Part shown: one piece after another, positions 29,101-36,435 of the stretch | Numbering within the stretch: position 1 is the stretch's first letter | How the letters are laid out: every line of letters starts with the position of its first letter | Assembly (NCBI RefSeq): GCF_026239675.1 | Contig: NZ_JAPIVQ010000011.1 | Coordinates: forward strand, 62,001 to 126,000 | Length of the DNA stretch: 64,000 nt | From: Pedobacter sp. PLR | GTDB taxonomy: Bacteria > Bacteroidota > Bacteroidia > Sphingobacteriales > Sphingobacteriaceae | Reading direction: 5' to 3' | Translations under genes and position numbers: made by a program | The notes under the pieces: generated by a model | Database searches by the model: none | Told to the model about the DNA's origin: nothing | The model's input: the letters and a program-made list of their open reading frames with translations, nothing else

Positions 29101-32100
29101 TTATGCCCAGAATAATATCGGCGTTGCTTATGGGATAGAGCGGAGTTTCCTGACCAATGCTTTCCCTACTTTGTCGGTCAGCACCGCAGTTACGAATATC
29201 AACGCTACCACTGCCACCAGTGGTGGTGACATTACCGATGATGGCAGGTCGCCGATTTTGACAAGAGGGGTAACCTGGAATACAACCGGAAATCCAACCC
29301 TGGAATTGAATGCTAAAACAGTTGACAATACCAGTACCGGAATCGGAAAATTCATCGCTCATATCAGCGGACTAACCGAAAGCAGCACTTATTATATCCG
29401 TGCATATGCCAGCAATGCAGTAGGAACTACCTACGGAAGTCAGGTTTCTGCGACCACCTTAGCGGTGAGCTTGCCAACGATTCAGACGAGCAGTGCAACT
29501 GAAATTAAGAGTAGTTCTGCGCTTTCCGGCGGTCACATTACAGACGATGGAGGCATGCCGGTTACGGAACGTGGCATTTGCTGGAGTACCAGTCCGGACC
29601 CAACCACAGCTCTGGTTACCAAATTGAAAGATACAACCGCAGGTACGGGCAGTTTTACCCTTAAAATTGCCGGCCTGACTTCAGGTACCACCTATTATTT
29701 ACGCGCTTATGCAATCAATATAAAGGGAACTGCTTACGGAGATCCGCAACAGTTTACGACTGCGAAGCTACTTCCGGTGATCAGTAAAGTTCAGATTACT
29801 GAAATGACCAGCACTACGGTAAAGGCAGGCGTTGAAATTATTTCTGATGGTGGAGACATCATTTCTGCCAGTGGCCTGGTATGGAACACAACCGGTAATC
29901 CGGAGATCGGAACCGATCATCTGATCGCTGGTGAACTTCAAAAAGGAACTTTCAGCAGGTTAATAGCAGGTCTGGAAGAGGGCCCGGTCTATTATATCCG
30001 TGCTTTTGTAACCAACGGTGTTGGGACAGTTTATAGCGATGAGGTCAGTACTTTTAGGGTATGTCCGTCTAGCTTTACCATCATGCACGTGGCAGGATTA
30101 AATGGGGCACCGGTAACGAAAACGGTTACTTATAACGTAGTGAGCAGCAATCTTTCCGGCTCAGCAAAATGTTGGATTACTCAAAATCTGGGTGCCGATC
30201 AACCGGCTAATTCTGCTGCTGATGCCAGGGAATCTTCTTCCGGATGGTATTTCCAATTCGATAAAATCCAGGGTTATAAATCTGATGGTCCGGTAAGAAC
30301 ACCTGCAAGCCCATGGGAAGCAGGGAAACAGGATGCCGCAGATTGGCAGGCAGCAAACGACCCTTGTCGATTGTTATTAGGGTCAGGCTGGCGTTTGCCA
30401 ACCGGTACAGAGTGGAGTAATACCGGCGGTGGTACGAAAAAATGGCTCGGCCTGAATGATGCTTACCAATCCGAATTGAAGGTTCATGGCGCAGGTATAA
30501 TTATGATTACCACGCTTAGTTTAGATCGCATTGGTAGTGAACACTATTTCTGGAGTAGCAGTGCCGGCGGTGCTACGCTAGGCAATGCCCGTTATGCTAC
30601 AGGAACTGCTTCAGACATGATTGCGATGAATAAAGGTTATGGTGCATCGGTACGTTGCATTATGGAAAGTCCGGTTATAACCGCTCCTTCAGTTGGTAAT
30701 GTTACAATTTCTTCCATGGCCACGAGCCAGGCAGAGGTAACAGCAGGTGTTGCATTAGACGGTGGAAGCCCGGTAACCACCAGAGGTCTGGTGTGGAATA
30801 CTACCGGAATGCCAACACTGGCGGATCAGGTAGTCGCTTCCGGAACAGGAGTAGGTGTTTTTAAGCAGACTTTAACCGGACTATCCGAGGGCATAACTTA
30901 CTTTGTTCGTGCCTACGCCACTAATCAATTAGGAACAAACTATAGCGCAATTCATACCAGTTTTAAATTATGTCCTTCCTTTACCATTCAACATATTGCC
31001 GGAATCAATGGTGCTCCCGTAACTAAAACCGTTACCTACAATGCGGTCAGTACGGACATCTCTGGTGAGACAAAATGCTGGATTACACAAAATCTTGGAG
31101 CGGATCAACCTGCGGTAAATGCAACTGATAATACAGAAAGCTCAGCAGGCTGGTATTGGCAATTCAATAAATTGCAAGGGTACCAATATGCAGCTAACGG
31201 AAGAACACCAAACACGCCATGGATCACCAGTATTATTGACAATAGCAACTGGACATCGGCCAATGACCCCTGTGTGCAACAACTAGGTTCAGGATGGAGA
31301 ATGCCAACTATTACTGAATGGACTAATGCCAAAGCAAATACAAAAAAACCCTGGACTAACCTCTATGATGCCTATAATTCAGAATTGAAATTACATGCTG
31401 CAGGCTTTCTGCATTACATGACCGGGGGAGTAGACCGCCGTGGGACAGAGGGGTATTACTGGGCCAGTACACAAAGTACGCCTTCCCTTGGTGGAAATAT
31501 TTACTTTGCTACCAACGTTAGTGGAATCGCCTATTTCGATAAAATTTATGCCTGGTCGGTGAGGTGTCTGAGAGGGCCGTTAGAATCCTCAGTGCCATCG
31601 GTAGGGAAGGTGGTGATTCCCGCTGCAACGATCCTCCAGGGCAACGCCCAAAGTAAAGCCTTAATCATGAATGATGGTGGTATGCAATTAAAAGCAAAAG
31701 GTTTTGTCTGGAACAACACAGGTAATCCGGATTTGACAGATCAGGTGATTTCGGCAGATGCGTCTGCTTTTGAAATGACGGGGAGCCTAACCGGTTTGAT
31801 GGAAGGCAGCACGTATTATGTACGCGCTTTTGCCACCAATAATTTAGGCACGGCTTATAGTCCGGAGGTGACCAGCTTTGAAATTTGTCCTCCTTCATTT
31901 ACTGTGCTTCATGAAGCAGGTGTAAACGGTGCACCAGGTAGTAAAACCATTACTTATCCTATTGTGAGCAGCGATGCTTCGGGAACAGCAAAATGCTGGA
32001 TTGCCCGGAATCTTGGTGCCACAAAACAGGCCACTAGCTTAACTGATGTAACAGAGGACGCTTATGGTTGGTACTGGCAGTTTAACCGGGCACAAGGCTA

Positions 32101-33382
32101 TGAATATAATGGGGGACGTACTCCGGCAAGCACATGGAATTTTACAAATACAGAAAATAGCGATTGGACTGCAGGGACTGATCCTTGTAGCTTACTGCTT
32201 GGTGCAGGTTGGCGTTTACCTACACAAATGGAATGGGCAAATACTGCTGCCGGAACTCAGAACTGGAAGACAGATGCAGATGCCTATGCTTCCAATTTAA
32301 AACTACATAAGTCAGGCTTTTTAGCAGACTTAAACGGGACATCCGGCGGACGTGGGATTTCCGGTTTTTATTGGAGCAGTACGCAAAATAAAACCGATAA
32401 TGGGACTGCCTGGTACCTGTCCATAGAAAATAACAAAAGTGAAATCGCAGGAAAAGGAACCAAGCCATCGGCATTGCCGGTTCGCTGCCTGAGAGATCAA
32501 ATTATAAAATCAATACCCACCATCAGTACTGCGTCTTTTTCAAGTCTCAGCACTAGCGCTGTAGAAGTAAAAGCAACGGCATTAATGGATGGAGGAATGA
32601 CCATCATGGATAGAGGTTTTGTCTGGAATACTACCGGGAAACCAACGATAAATGATCATCAGCTGGCCAGTGGGAATGGTATCGGTACTTTTAATAACAC
32701 CATTTCCGGATGGGTAAAAGACCAGAGTTATTACCTCCGTGCTTATGCCAGCAATGCTAAAGGAACGGCTTATAGTGACATAGATACTAAAATTAACCTG
32801 GGCTGTGTTCCAATAACCATTAACCACCTGCCGGGGGTAAAGGGGGCACCGGTAGCTAAAACGGTAACTTATAAAACCTGGGAAGACCTTGCCGGAGATG
32901 CTAAATGTTGGCTTACACAAAATCTGGGCGCAGGGGAGGAAGCAAGCGGATTAACAGATATAACTGAAACTAATATAGGTTGGTATTGGACATTTAACCG
33001 TTCACAAGGATATCAGCATACAGCAGGTGTTAGAACGCCAGCTACACAATGGGTAGCTGGCAATGCAGAAAATAGCGACTGGCTGCCGGCTAACGACCCA
33101 TGTAGCATTATGCTTGGGGTAGTATGGCGCATTCCTACCGCTACAGAGTGGAGTACAGTAGCCCCCCGGTTTTTACAATTGAAATTAAATACAGCAGGCT
33201 TTCTGGCCGATGCTAATGGTACTTCTGGTGGACGTGGTGTTTCGGCCTTTTACTGGAGTAGTACACAAAATACTGCAAATACGGCTACTGGATTATATAT
33301 GTCGGCCGCTTCCGGTTCGGCTCAAATCGTATCTGGCGGAACTAAACCCTCAGGATTGCCGCTTCGCTGCTTAAAAAATTAG
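23162..33382 (+). CDS. giant repeat protein: 24 Fn3-like units and four Fibrobacter major paralogous domains
   Basis: A 3406-residue secreted protein; TTG at 23162 is the only reasonable start and gives a clean signal peptide (ends NAAFAQ). Three GxIYFSS...MIYNGxxW modules fill residues about 20-195. From about 200 come 21 tandem units of about 95 residues with the pattern GG..I..RG.CWST.P.P......GSG.F......L...T.YYVRAYA.NS.G.AYG....F.T, which looks like an Fn3-type fold. Then four C-terminal domains with C.WI.QNLGA......GWYWQFN..QGY and WRLPT..EW, the TIGR02145 family, alternate with three more units (24 in all). No T9SS C-terminal domain is seen. Last gene of the cluster; likely a surface adhesin or matrix protein. 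Confidence 0.85.
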   Translation: MNKKLYSVFLFLLFLGNAAFAQSYFRVLNGIPHLAVLDQQTILPAKQGMLIFSSVQAKPLIYNGSSWETLCTNTMDTVSPEDYFMVKEGISYLPVLSKDPANSNTQGTIYFSSIHKSAMIYNGLTWVRIQDLSKSIFTPNSGFTAGAEAQPFKLPILADDPLKSSVIAGAFYLNATSTALRYFDGVAWQDLKCMAEVLTLAVTDIKGISALGQGEVISNGGAEITIRGFCWSTNPNPDISLSTKTVSNITGSGLGVFTGELSNLLQNTTYHLRAYATNSQGTVYGKDKVFTTLYDLPTIITLPVNTITSIDARSGGDISDDGGSPVSARGIRWSIKGDPMNDPDAILTNDGSGVGVFPGSMVGLLGNTTYYVRAYAVNVMGTAYGNLLSFTTPPPVPPALSSATVSVTDITDQSAKGKVNILNNGGAIVSERGFAWSTDRITWIHGTSETINPTDIGVFIGNLTNLISGTTYYAKGYASNSAGRSYTSETSFVTSGKALITTTRPNGITGVSAYSGGLISTNGGAQITARGICWSTNTLPTIDLPTKTEQSVTGDGSGTFTSQIKDLTPATIYYVRAYAVNEVGVAYGNEEVFHTPDYPVVNTLTAGSFFNNTAKGSGQVMSDGGAAVLSRGVVWSIAENPTLNNSAGSSNGNGLGVFSSTITGLGVNVIYHFRAYATNVVGTVYGADKTFILLPGIPELSTQPISAITNRTATGGGIITSNGDADITSRGVSRSKTGDPGDPQNQQTTVTTNDGPGTGTFQSFLSNLMGNTTYYVRAYAENRFGKAYGDLLTFVSAPAQAPVLTNNTISVTDITDTKAMARASIQDHGGAAILSKGIAFSTDRINFQHQESTTVIPDDIGGFNVQLTGLLPGTVYYAKGYASNSAGTTYTRELTFSTPLYISLTTLPVTQVSSVSATTGGQIVNPGSSGITFRGIAWGTAPNPGIADQVVGNNGSGEQFVSQLNGLTGSTTYFVRAYAGNSGAVVYGNQESFKTAPAILPEINTLKIENIGGITASASAEIVNDGGSIITSRGICWNTTGDPEITDGSQENGSGKGIFSTPITGLSPLTKYYVRAYAINDIGLVYGNELTFTTATTSTLSTLPASLITANSASSGGNIIADGGTPVWQRGICWSTEALPTIADAHTTSDAGTGDFVQVLTGLTGNTNYYIRAYAINSAGIAYGDVQQFVTAPPVLATLTTNTVTSGPQGTTAISGGKILSNGGAVISDRGLVWSTLKGFDPEASATNRLNTSGSADFQMTMTGLLPGTVYYVRAYATNSAGIAYAANEEACRTFGLPELTTDETALNTITSMTATAGGTISSNGGSEVTASGICWSTSAQPTVDHDHSGSGPGIGTFKIPISDLLGNTTYYISAYAVNSVGIAYGTVKTFKTLPAILATLSTSPTVLTSATTATAGGQILTNGGAVVTTAGVIWSTDANFNPDTVRVNKTSETGRFAGSFTANLTGLAEHTVYYIRAYVINSVGITYGNVLSFITPQKPVLTTTYAIATGSTTAKTGAEISNDGGSAITARGMVWSLNPVFNPDTITVNKIDHGTGNTAFESLLKNLKANTTYYVQAYAINAAGSSYGNLLSFKTDPPVLATLSTNAAIGTTGTSTVTGGNISDDGGAETTTRGMVWSTRSGFRPDTVTHQKTVQPGSGTGSFPATISGLKPGITYYIRAYVDNSVGTAYGNELSFTTLIIPALTTNPVSVSSAGGTAISGGTVISDGATTITNQGVVWSTTANPTLGTANETRYDTGSGSTFRSALTGLTPVTTYYVRAYASNSEGTAYGNELTFTTPAILATLTTSYITASSKTSATTGGRISNDGGAAITDRGVVWSTDKSFNPDTELLNRTKDGQGTGTFNSEVTGLKMSITYFVRAYAVNAAGTAYGNQVKITLFPTAPVLNTTEVTGLGGFSAISGGTITSDGGADVIQKGLVWSTKTNPTIYDKISYHWYGPESFTSTMTGLTPNTLYYVRAYAQNNIGVAYGIERSFLTNAFPTLSVSTAVTNINATTATSGGDITDDGRSPILTRGVTWNTTGNPTLELNAKTVDNTSTGIGKFIAHISGLTESSTYYIRAYASNAVGTTYGSQVSATTLAVSLPTIQTSSATEIKSSSALSGGHITDDGGMPVTERGICWSTSPDPTTALVTKLKDTTAGTGSFTLKIAGLTSGTTYYLRAYAINIKGTAYGDPQQFTTAKLLPVISKVQITEMTSTTVKAGVEIISDGGDIISASGLVWNTTGNPEIGTDHLIAGELQKGTFSRLIAGLEEGPVYYIRAFVTNGVGTVYSDEVSTFRVCPSSFTIMHVAGLNGAPVTKTVTYNVVSSNLSGSAKCWITQNLGADQPANSAADARESSSGWYFQFDKIQGYKSDGPVRTPASPWEAGKQDAADWQAANDPCRLLLGSGWRLPTGTEWSNTGGGTKKWLGLNDAYQSELKVHGAGIIMITTLSLDRIGSEHYFWSSSAGGATLGNARYATGTASDMIAMNKGYGASVRCIMESPVITAPSVGNVTISSMATSQAEVTAGVALDGGSPVTTRGLVWNTTGMPTLADQVVASGTGVGVFKQTLTGLSEGITYFVRAYATNQLGTNYSAIHTSFKLCPSFTIQHIAGINGAPVTKTVTYNAVSTDISGETKCWITQNLGADQPAVNATDNTESSAGWYWQFNKLQGYQYAANGRTPNTPWITSIIDNSNWTSANDPCVQQLGSGWRMPTITEWTNAKANTKKPWTNLYDAYNSELKLHAAGFLHYMTGGVDRRGTEGYYWASTQSTPSLGGNIYFATNVSGIAYFDKIYAWSVRCLRGPLESSVPSVGKVVIPAATILQGNAQSKALIMNDGGMQLKAKGFVWNNTGNPDLTDQVISADASAFEMTGSLTGLMEGSTYYVRAFATNNLGTAYSPEVTSFEICPPSFTVLHEAGVNGAPGSKTITYPIVSSDASGTAKCWIARNLGATKQATSLTDVTEDAYGWYWQFNRAQGYEYNGGRTPASTWNFTNTENSDWTAGTDPCSLLLGAGWRLPTQMEWANTAAGTQNWKTDADAYASNLKLHKSGFLADLNGTSGGRGISGFYWSSTQNKTDNGTAWYLSIENNKSEIAGKGTKPSALPVRCLRDQIIKSIPTISTASFSSLSTSAVEVKATALMDGGMTIMDRGFVWNTTGKPTINDHQLASGNGIGTFNNTISGWVKDQSYYLRAYASNAKGTAYSDIDTKINLGCVPITINHLPGVKGAPVAKTVTYKTWEDLAGDAKCWLTQNLGAGEEASGLTDITETNIGWYWTFNRSQGYQHTAGVRTPATQWVAGNAENSDWLPANDPCSIMLGVVWRIPTATEWSTVAPRFLQLKLNTAGFLADANGTSGGRGVSAFYWSSTQNTANTATGLYMSAASGSAQIVSGGTKPSGLPLRCLKN

Positions 33383-33560
33383 ATTAAAAAACCAGGAACT
33401 GTTCTGTGAAGAAACCCTTGCGTGATTTACTTTTTTTGGCTGGGATAAATACTTTTTCTGAGGAGTAAATTACCTGTTTTTAGGCTTAAGTACCTGATCT
33501 GTGGGTGCTAAGGTTTGGATTGAACTAATTCTTTTTAAATTTAGTTAAGATCAAAAACAT

Positions 33561-33782
33561 ATGCAACTTGGAAACGCTGTAAGAATTCAGAGAGTTATCA
33601 AAGGCTATACGCAGGAATATATGGCTGAAAAGCTACATATTTCTCAAAACTCCTATTCCAAGCTGGAAAGAGGTTATACCTGTCTGACTGTAAAACGACT
33701 TTACGAAATCGCTGAGATCCTGGAGATCTCTATTCAGGTTATTCTTCCTCAAACAGCGTTTAATTATTCGGAGAGAGTTTAG
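33561..33782 (+). CDS. small XRE-family HTH regulator
   Basis: A 73-residue protein that is almost entirely a lambda-repressor-like helix-turn-helix: MQLGNAVRIQRVIKGYTQEYMAEKLHISQNSYSKLERGYTCLTVKRLYEIAEIL shows the GYTQEYMAEKLHISQ recognition region and the SKLERG turn. No sensor domain. It lies 178 bp after the giant protein with its own AT-rich upstream region and ends at a bidirectional hairpin, so it is a single-gene unit. Targets are unknown. Confidence 0.88.
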   Translation: MQLGNAVRIQRVIKGYTQEYMAEKLHISQNSYSKLERGYTCLTVKRLYEIAEILEISIQVILPQTAFNYSERV

Positions 33783-33789
33783 TACTGCT

Positions 33790-33824
33790 TATTTTGCCAG
33801 ATATTTTTTTTATCCGGTAAAATA
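33790..33824. terminator. bidirectional hairpin between converging XRE and Crp genes
   Basis: TATTTTGCCAGATA pairs with TATCCGGTAAAATA (14 bp, one G-U and one mismatch) around a loop of seven T. It lies in the 59-bp gap between two convergent genes and probably terminates both. Confidence 0.6.
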
Positions 33825-33841
33825 TTTGCGTTGTATCCGGG

Positions 33842-34540
33842 TCAGGATTCCGATGATGGTTTTTTGAAACACTGCACCTTTATTCTTTCCAGATGTCTTC
33901 GCGTCACATTAAGATAAGAAGCCAGTAGGTCATCTTTTACATTTTGTAGCAGGCCGGGGATCTCTTTGGTTAAATGCTGGAACCTTCTTTCCGCATTCTG
34001 AACCCTCAGCATCTTTTCTCTCGCATTCGTTTGCAGCTGCTTTTCTTCCATTAATTTCAGGAACAGTTTAGCGATCTCATTGGAGGCTATGTATATTTTT
34101 AACCAGGTTTGGTAATCCAGCGCAAGGAAGCTGCTGTTTTCCAGACATTCAATGTATTCCTGACAGGGGGCCTGAGAAATGAAATTATTGGGAATGATAA
34201 ATTCATTTGGCCCGGCAAACCAGGTGGTGACCTGCTGCTTTTCTCCTTTATAATAACCGCGTAACAGCCCATGCTGGACAAAAAGTATTTTGTTGGGGAT
34301 TTGCTCGGCACTACAGAATAACTGATCCTGTGGTAATGAGAAGGGCTGAAAACCATAGTTGAATAAATGGAAGGTCTGATCGCTGACCGGACAAAGGGAG
34401 CCGATCTTCTTCCTCAATTCCTGGCGGGAAGGAGGGATGACCATCTGTTTTAAAAAAGCATCAACAGTTGTTAAATCGATCTTTGGAAATGATTCTTTAC
34501 CATACATCATTTCATAGAAATAGAGCGCACGTTTATCCAT
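33842..34540 (-). CDS. Crp/Fnr-family transcriptional regulator
   Basis: A 232-residue regulator. An N-terminal cyclic-nucleotide-binding-type jelly roll (about 70-160) shows LFCSAEQIPNKILFVQHGLLRGYYKG and FAGPNEFIIPN, but not the conserved Arg and Glu that bind cAMP. The C-terminal stretch LLQNVKDDLLASYLNVTRRHLERIK resembles the helix-turn-helix of Bacteroidota Crp-like proteins, which often respond to other signals. An exact -7 box, TAGGTTTG, lies upstream. It is transcribed towards the XRE gene. Confidence 0.82.
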   Translation of the reverse strand: MDKRALYFYEMMYGKESFPKIDLTTVDAFLKQMVIPPSRQELRKKIGSLCPVSDQTFHLFNYGFQPFSLPQDQLFCSAEQIPNKILFVQHGLLRGYYKGEKQQVTTWFAGPNEFIIPNNFISQAPCQEYIECLENSSFLALDYQTWLKIYIASNEIAKLFLKLMEEKQLQTNAREKMLRVQNAERRFQHLTKEIPGLLQNVKDDLLASYLNVTRRHLERIKVQCFKKPSSES

Positions 34541-34567
34541 GAAGATTTATTTTTTTAATGATTAGAT

Positions 34568-34575
34568 CAAACCTA
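34568..34575 (-). promoter_or_regulatory. -7 promoter element (TAGGTTTG) of the Crp-like gene
   Basis: An exact TAnnTTTG match on the minus strand, 27 bp upstream of the ATG at 34540. Confidence 0.45.
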
Positions 34576-34626
34576 AATATACTTCTTTTAACATGACATA
34601 AATAAGGGGTTTTATTTATGGGCTCC

Positions 34627-34674
34627 GGGAGTTTTTATCAGCACAGCGGGTGGAACCCACTGTGCTAAAATCCC
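34627..34674. repeat. 48-bp imperfect inverted repeat
   Basis: AGCACAGCGGGT and ACCCACTGTGCT pair over 12 positions with one mismatch around the 3-nt loop GGA; outer arms GGGAgTTTT and AAAATCCC extend it. It lies between the GNAT gene and the Crp-like gene and may terminate GNAT transcription or act as a regulatory hairpin. Confidence 0.6.
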
Positions 34675-34836
34675 AATTGTTTCATGTTTGCTTTTATAGT
34701 ACCCGAGCGTTATAAATTTATGGTTATACCTACTCTTTACAAGGTTTTCGGCGATTCCCTTTGCCTGATTCTTGTGGGTACCAGGCATCTCCCATTATTT
34801 AAGAACAAGTTAAATAGGAAATGCACTGATTGTCTG

Positions 34837-34868
34837 GACAATTGTCACAATTTAATGCGACAATTGTC
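34837..34868. promoter_or_regulatory. paired perfect palindromes GACAATTGTC, candidate operator
   Basis: Two perfect 10-bp palindromes, each followed by AC, have centres 22 bp apart, about two helical turns, so two dimers could bind on the same DNA face. They lie about 300 bp upstream of the Crp-like gene and directly after the GNAT gene. They could also pair with each other as a 10-bp stem followed by ACTTTTT on the plus strand. Confidence 0.4.
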
Positions 34869-34891
34869 ACTTTTTATGATGAACTATATTT

Positions 34892-35374
34892 TTATAAAGT
34901 CATTTGCCAGTAGCTGACATCGATCCATTTATTGAATTTATAACCGATTTGACTCAGGTGTGCCACCTTGCTGAAACCCAGTCGCTCGTGCATTCTGGTG
35001 CTTTTTTCATTTGGCATCAGGATACCGGCAACGATAGAATGAATTTTCATCTCGCGCAGTTCCTCCGTCAGTTTCCTGTAAAGGGCTGTACCTGTTCCTT
35101 TATCTATGGCTTCCGGATCTAAGTAAATGACACTGCTAACGGTAAAACGATAGGCAGGGTTTTCTTTCCATGCAGTAGCATAGGTATAACCCAGAACTTG
35201 TCCTTCTTTCTCATACACAAGGCATGGGAATTTGGAAAGCACAGGAGCTAGTTTATCCGCAAATTCTTGCGCATTCAAGGCTACTTCGTCAAAAGTAAGT
35301 AGTGTATTTTCCACATAGTGATTGTAGATCTCCCTCATCGGGTTAAGATCTGATGGTTTAAACTGCCGGATCAT
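34892..35374 (-). CDS. GNAT family N-acetyltransferase (phosphinothricin-acetyltransferase-like)
   Basis: A 160-residue acetyl-CoA-dependent acetyltransferase. It starts MIRQFKPSDLNPMREIYNHYVENTLLTF, typical of the Pat/Bar subgroup, carries the acetyl-CoA motif DKGTGTALYRKL (about residues 93-104) and the C-terminal ERLGFSKVAHLSQIGYKFNKWIDVSYWQ. Pat-like enzymes acetylate amino-acid analogues such as phosphinothricin or methionine sulfoximine; the natural substrate here is unknown. Single gene, 45 bp from the PAS protein. Confidence 0.9.
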   Translation of the reverse strand: MIRQFKPSDLNPMREIYNHYVENTLLTFDEVALNAQEFADKLAPVLSKFPCLVYEKEGQVLGYTYATAWKENPAYRFTVSSVIYLDPEAIDKGTGTALYRKLTEELREMKIHSIVAGILMPNEKSTRMHERLGFSKVAHLSQIGYKFNKWIDVSYWQMTL

Positions 35375-35419
35375 TTTAAGGAAATTGTTGGTTTGATGCT
35401 GGGATCAAAGGTACATAAT

Positions 35420-36220
35420 TTATTTTACTGCTGCCGCCTCATTGACCTGATGAATGATAAGGTCCAGGTTGATAGCGCTTTGCCTAAGGTATTTTATCAG
35501 TTCCTGCTGCTCATTCGCATTCTTTTCTTCCATAAGCAATTCTGATAAGGCCAGAATAGAGGCCACCGGCTTTCGGATTTCATGAGAATTAAACCAGGAA
35601 ACAGCCTTCAGTTTCCGATGCTGCTGGACAATCAGGTCCTCCCTGTGCTTGCTGTCGTCAATGTTGTTTTCTACAGAAATGTATCCTTCCAGTCCGCCTT
35701 TGATATTAAACATAGGAGAGATATTAAATTGCGACCAATACGCTTTTCCTCCCTTGGCATAATTAACAAGTTCTCCGCTAAAAAAAGCCTTATTGTTAAG
35801 GGCTTTTGTCAGTTTATCCACGATTTCAAGGTCGGTTTCCGGGCCATACAAAAGTTCGGCATGTGTTTTTCCCAAAGCCTCCTGCATCGTATATCCGGTA
35901 ATGTTCACGAAGGCCCGGTTTACCCAGGTAATGTTTCCCGCAGGATCAGACATGATAATCAGGTTATTTATCTTATCAACGATCTCCCCGATTCTCTTTT
36001 TATCCGCTTCGGCAATCCTTTCCCTTTCTTTTCTGATCAGATAATACAAAAGAAATCCGGTACCCAGAATGTAAAGGATTCCTTTCAGGGAGGCCATGAA
36101 CCCGGATACCCGGGGACTAAGATCCGGGCTTAAAGAAATTAGAAGGTAGTCACTAGATGTGATCCATAAAACACCAAAGACGATATATATGATAGGAATT
36201 CTATAGTTTCTTGTCTTCAA
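35420..36220 (-). CDS. membrane PAS protein with HisKA-like end but no ATPase domain
   Basis: A 266-residue protein: two transmembrane helices (about 9-28 and 44-62), a short linker, a PAS domain (about 80-190; DPAGNITWVNRAFVNITGYT and the PAC-type SPMFNIKGGLEGYISVENNID), and a helical segment with NSHEIRKPVASILALSELL (His213), which resembles the H-box of sensor kinases. The chain ends 54 residues after His213, so there is no HATPase domain and no autokinase activity is possible. It may be a phosphotransfer or dimerisation partner, or a truncated kinase. No response regulator is adjacent. Confidence 0.8.
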   Translation of the reverse strand: MKTRNYRIPIIYIVFGVLWITSSDYLLISLSPDLSPRVSGFMASLKGILYILGTGFLLYYLIRKERERIAEADKKRIGEIVDKINNLIIMSDPAGNITWVNRAFVNITGYTMQEALGKTHAELLYGPETDLEIVDKLTKALNNKAFFSGELVNYAKGGKAYWSQFNISPMFNIKGGLEGYISVENNIDDSKHREDLIVQQHRKLKAVSWFNSHEIRKPVASILALSELLMEEKNANEQQELIKYLRQSAINLDLIIHQVNEAAAVK

Positions 36221-36352
36221 ACTTCTGATGTTGCTTTAGAATAAATCGGGATAACCCACTCAGCTGCAAATGTATTAAAAAAATGAAACCCGGATTAAAT
36301 TTATGGTAATCTTATTTAACAATACAAAGTTGAGCCGCTTGTCAACACGGAA

Positions 36353-36370
36353 TTACCACTGGTCAATATT
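36353..36370 (+). promoter_or_regulatory. 18-bp motif TTACCACTGGTCAATATT, candidate LytTR operator
   Basis: The motif matches the reverse complement of 39900-39917 at 15 of 18 positions, the other three being transitions. It lies 66 bp upstream of the DUF6268-like gene. A related heptamer GTCAACA begins 21 bp before the GTCAATA inside the motif, a spacing typical of LytTR direct repeats. Confidence 0.5.
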
Positions 36371-36435
36371 ATTTCCTCAGCGCCGGAATCCTGACGTTCT
36401 TCGCCGAAAATATTTAAACATTGATACAGAAAAAC

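Larger units (their letters stand above)
34541..34891. other. 351-bp intergenic region with a long inverted repeat and paired palindromes
   Basis: There is no convincing gene; a 77-codon plus-strand ORF inside it has no family features and overlaps the end of the GNAT gene. The region holds the Crp-like gene's -7 box (34568-34575), a 48-bp imperfect palindrome (34627-34674) and two perfect GACAATTGTC palindromes 22 bp apart (34837-34846 and 34859-34868). Confidence 0.6.

Noticed and set aside
23770..30060. Regular repeats suggesting a CRISPR array
   Set aside because: The repeats are protein-coding units of about 285 bp, diverged at DNA level, in one uninterrupted frame; there are no short identical repeats with unique spacers.
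34684..34917. 77-codon plus-strand frame between the Crp-like and GNAT genes
   Set aside because: No family features, overlaps the GNAT 3' end and contains the palindromes; better read as a regulatory region.
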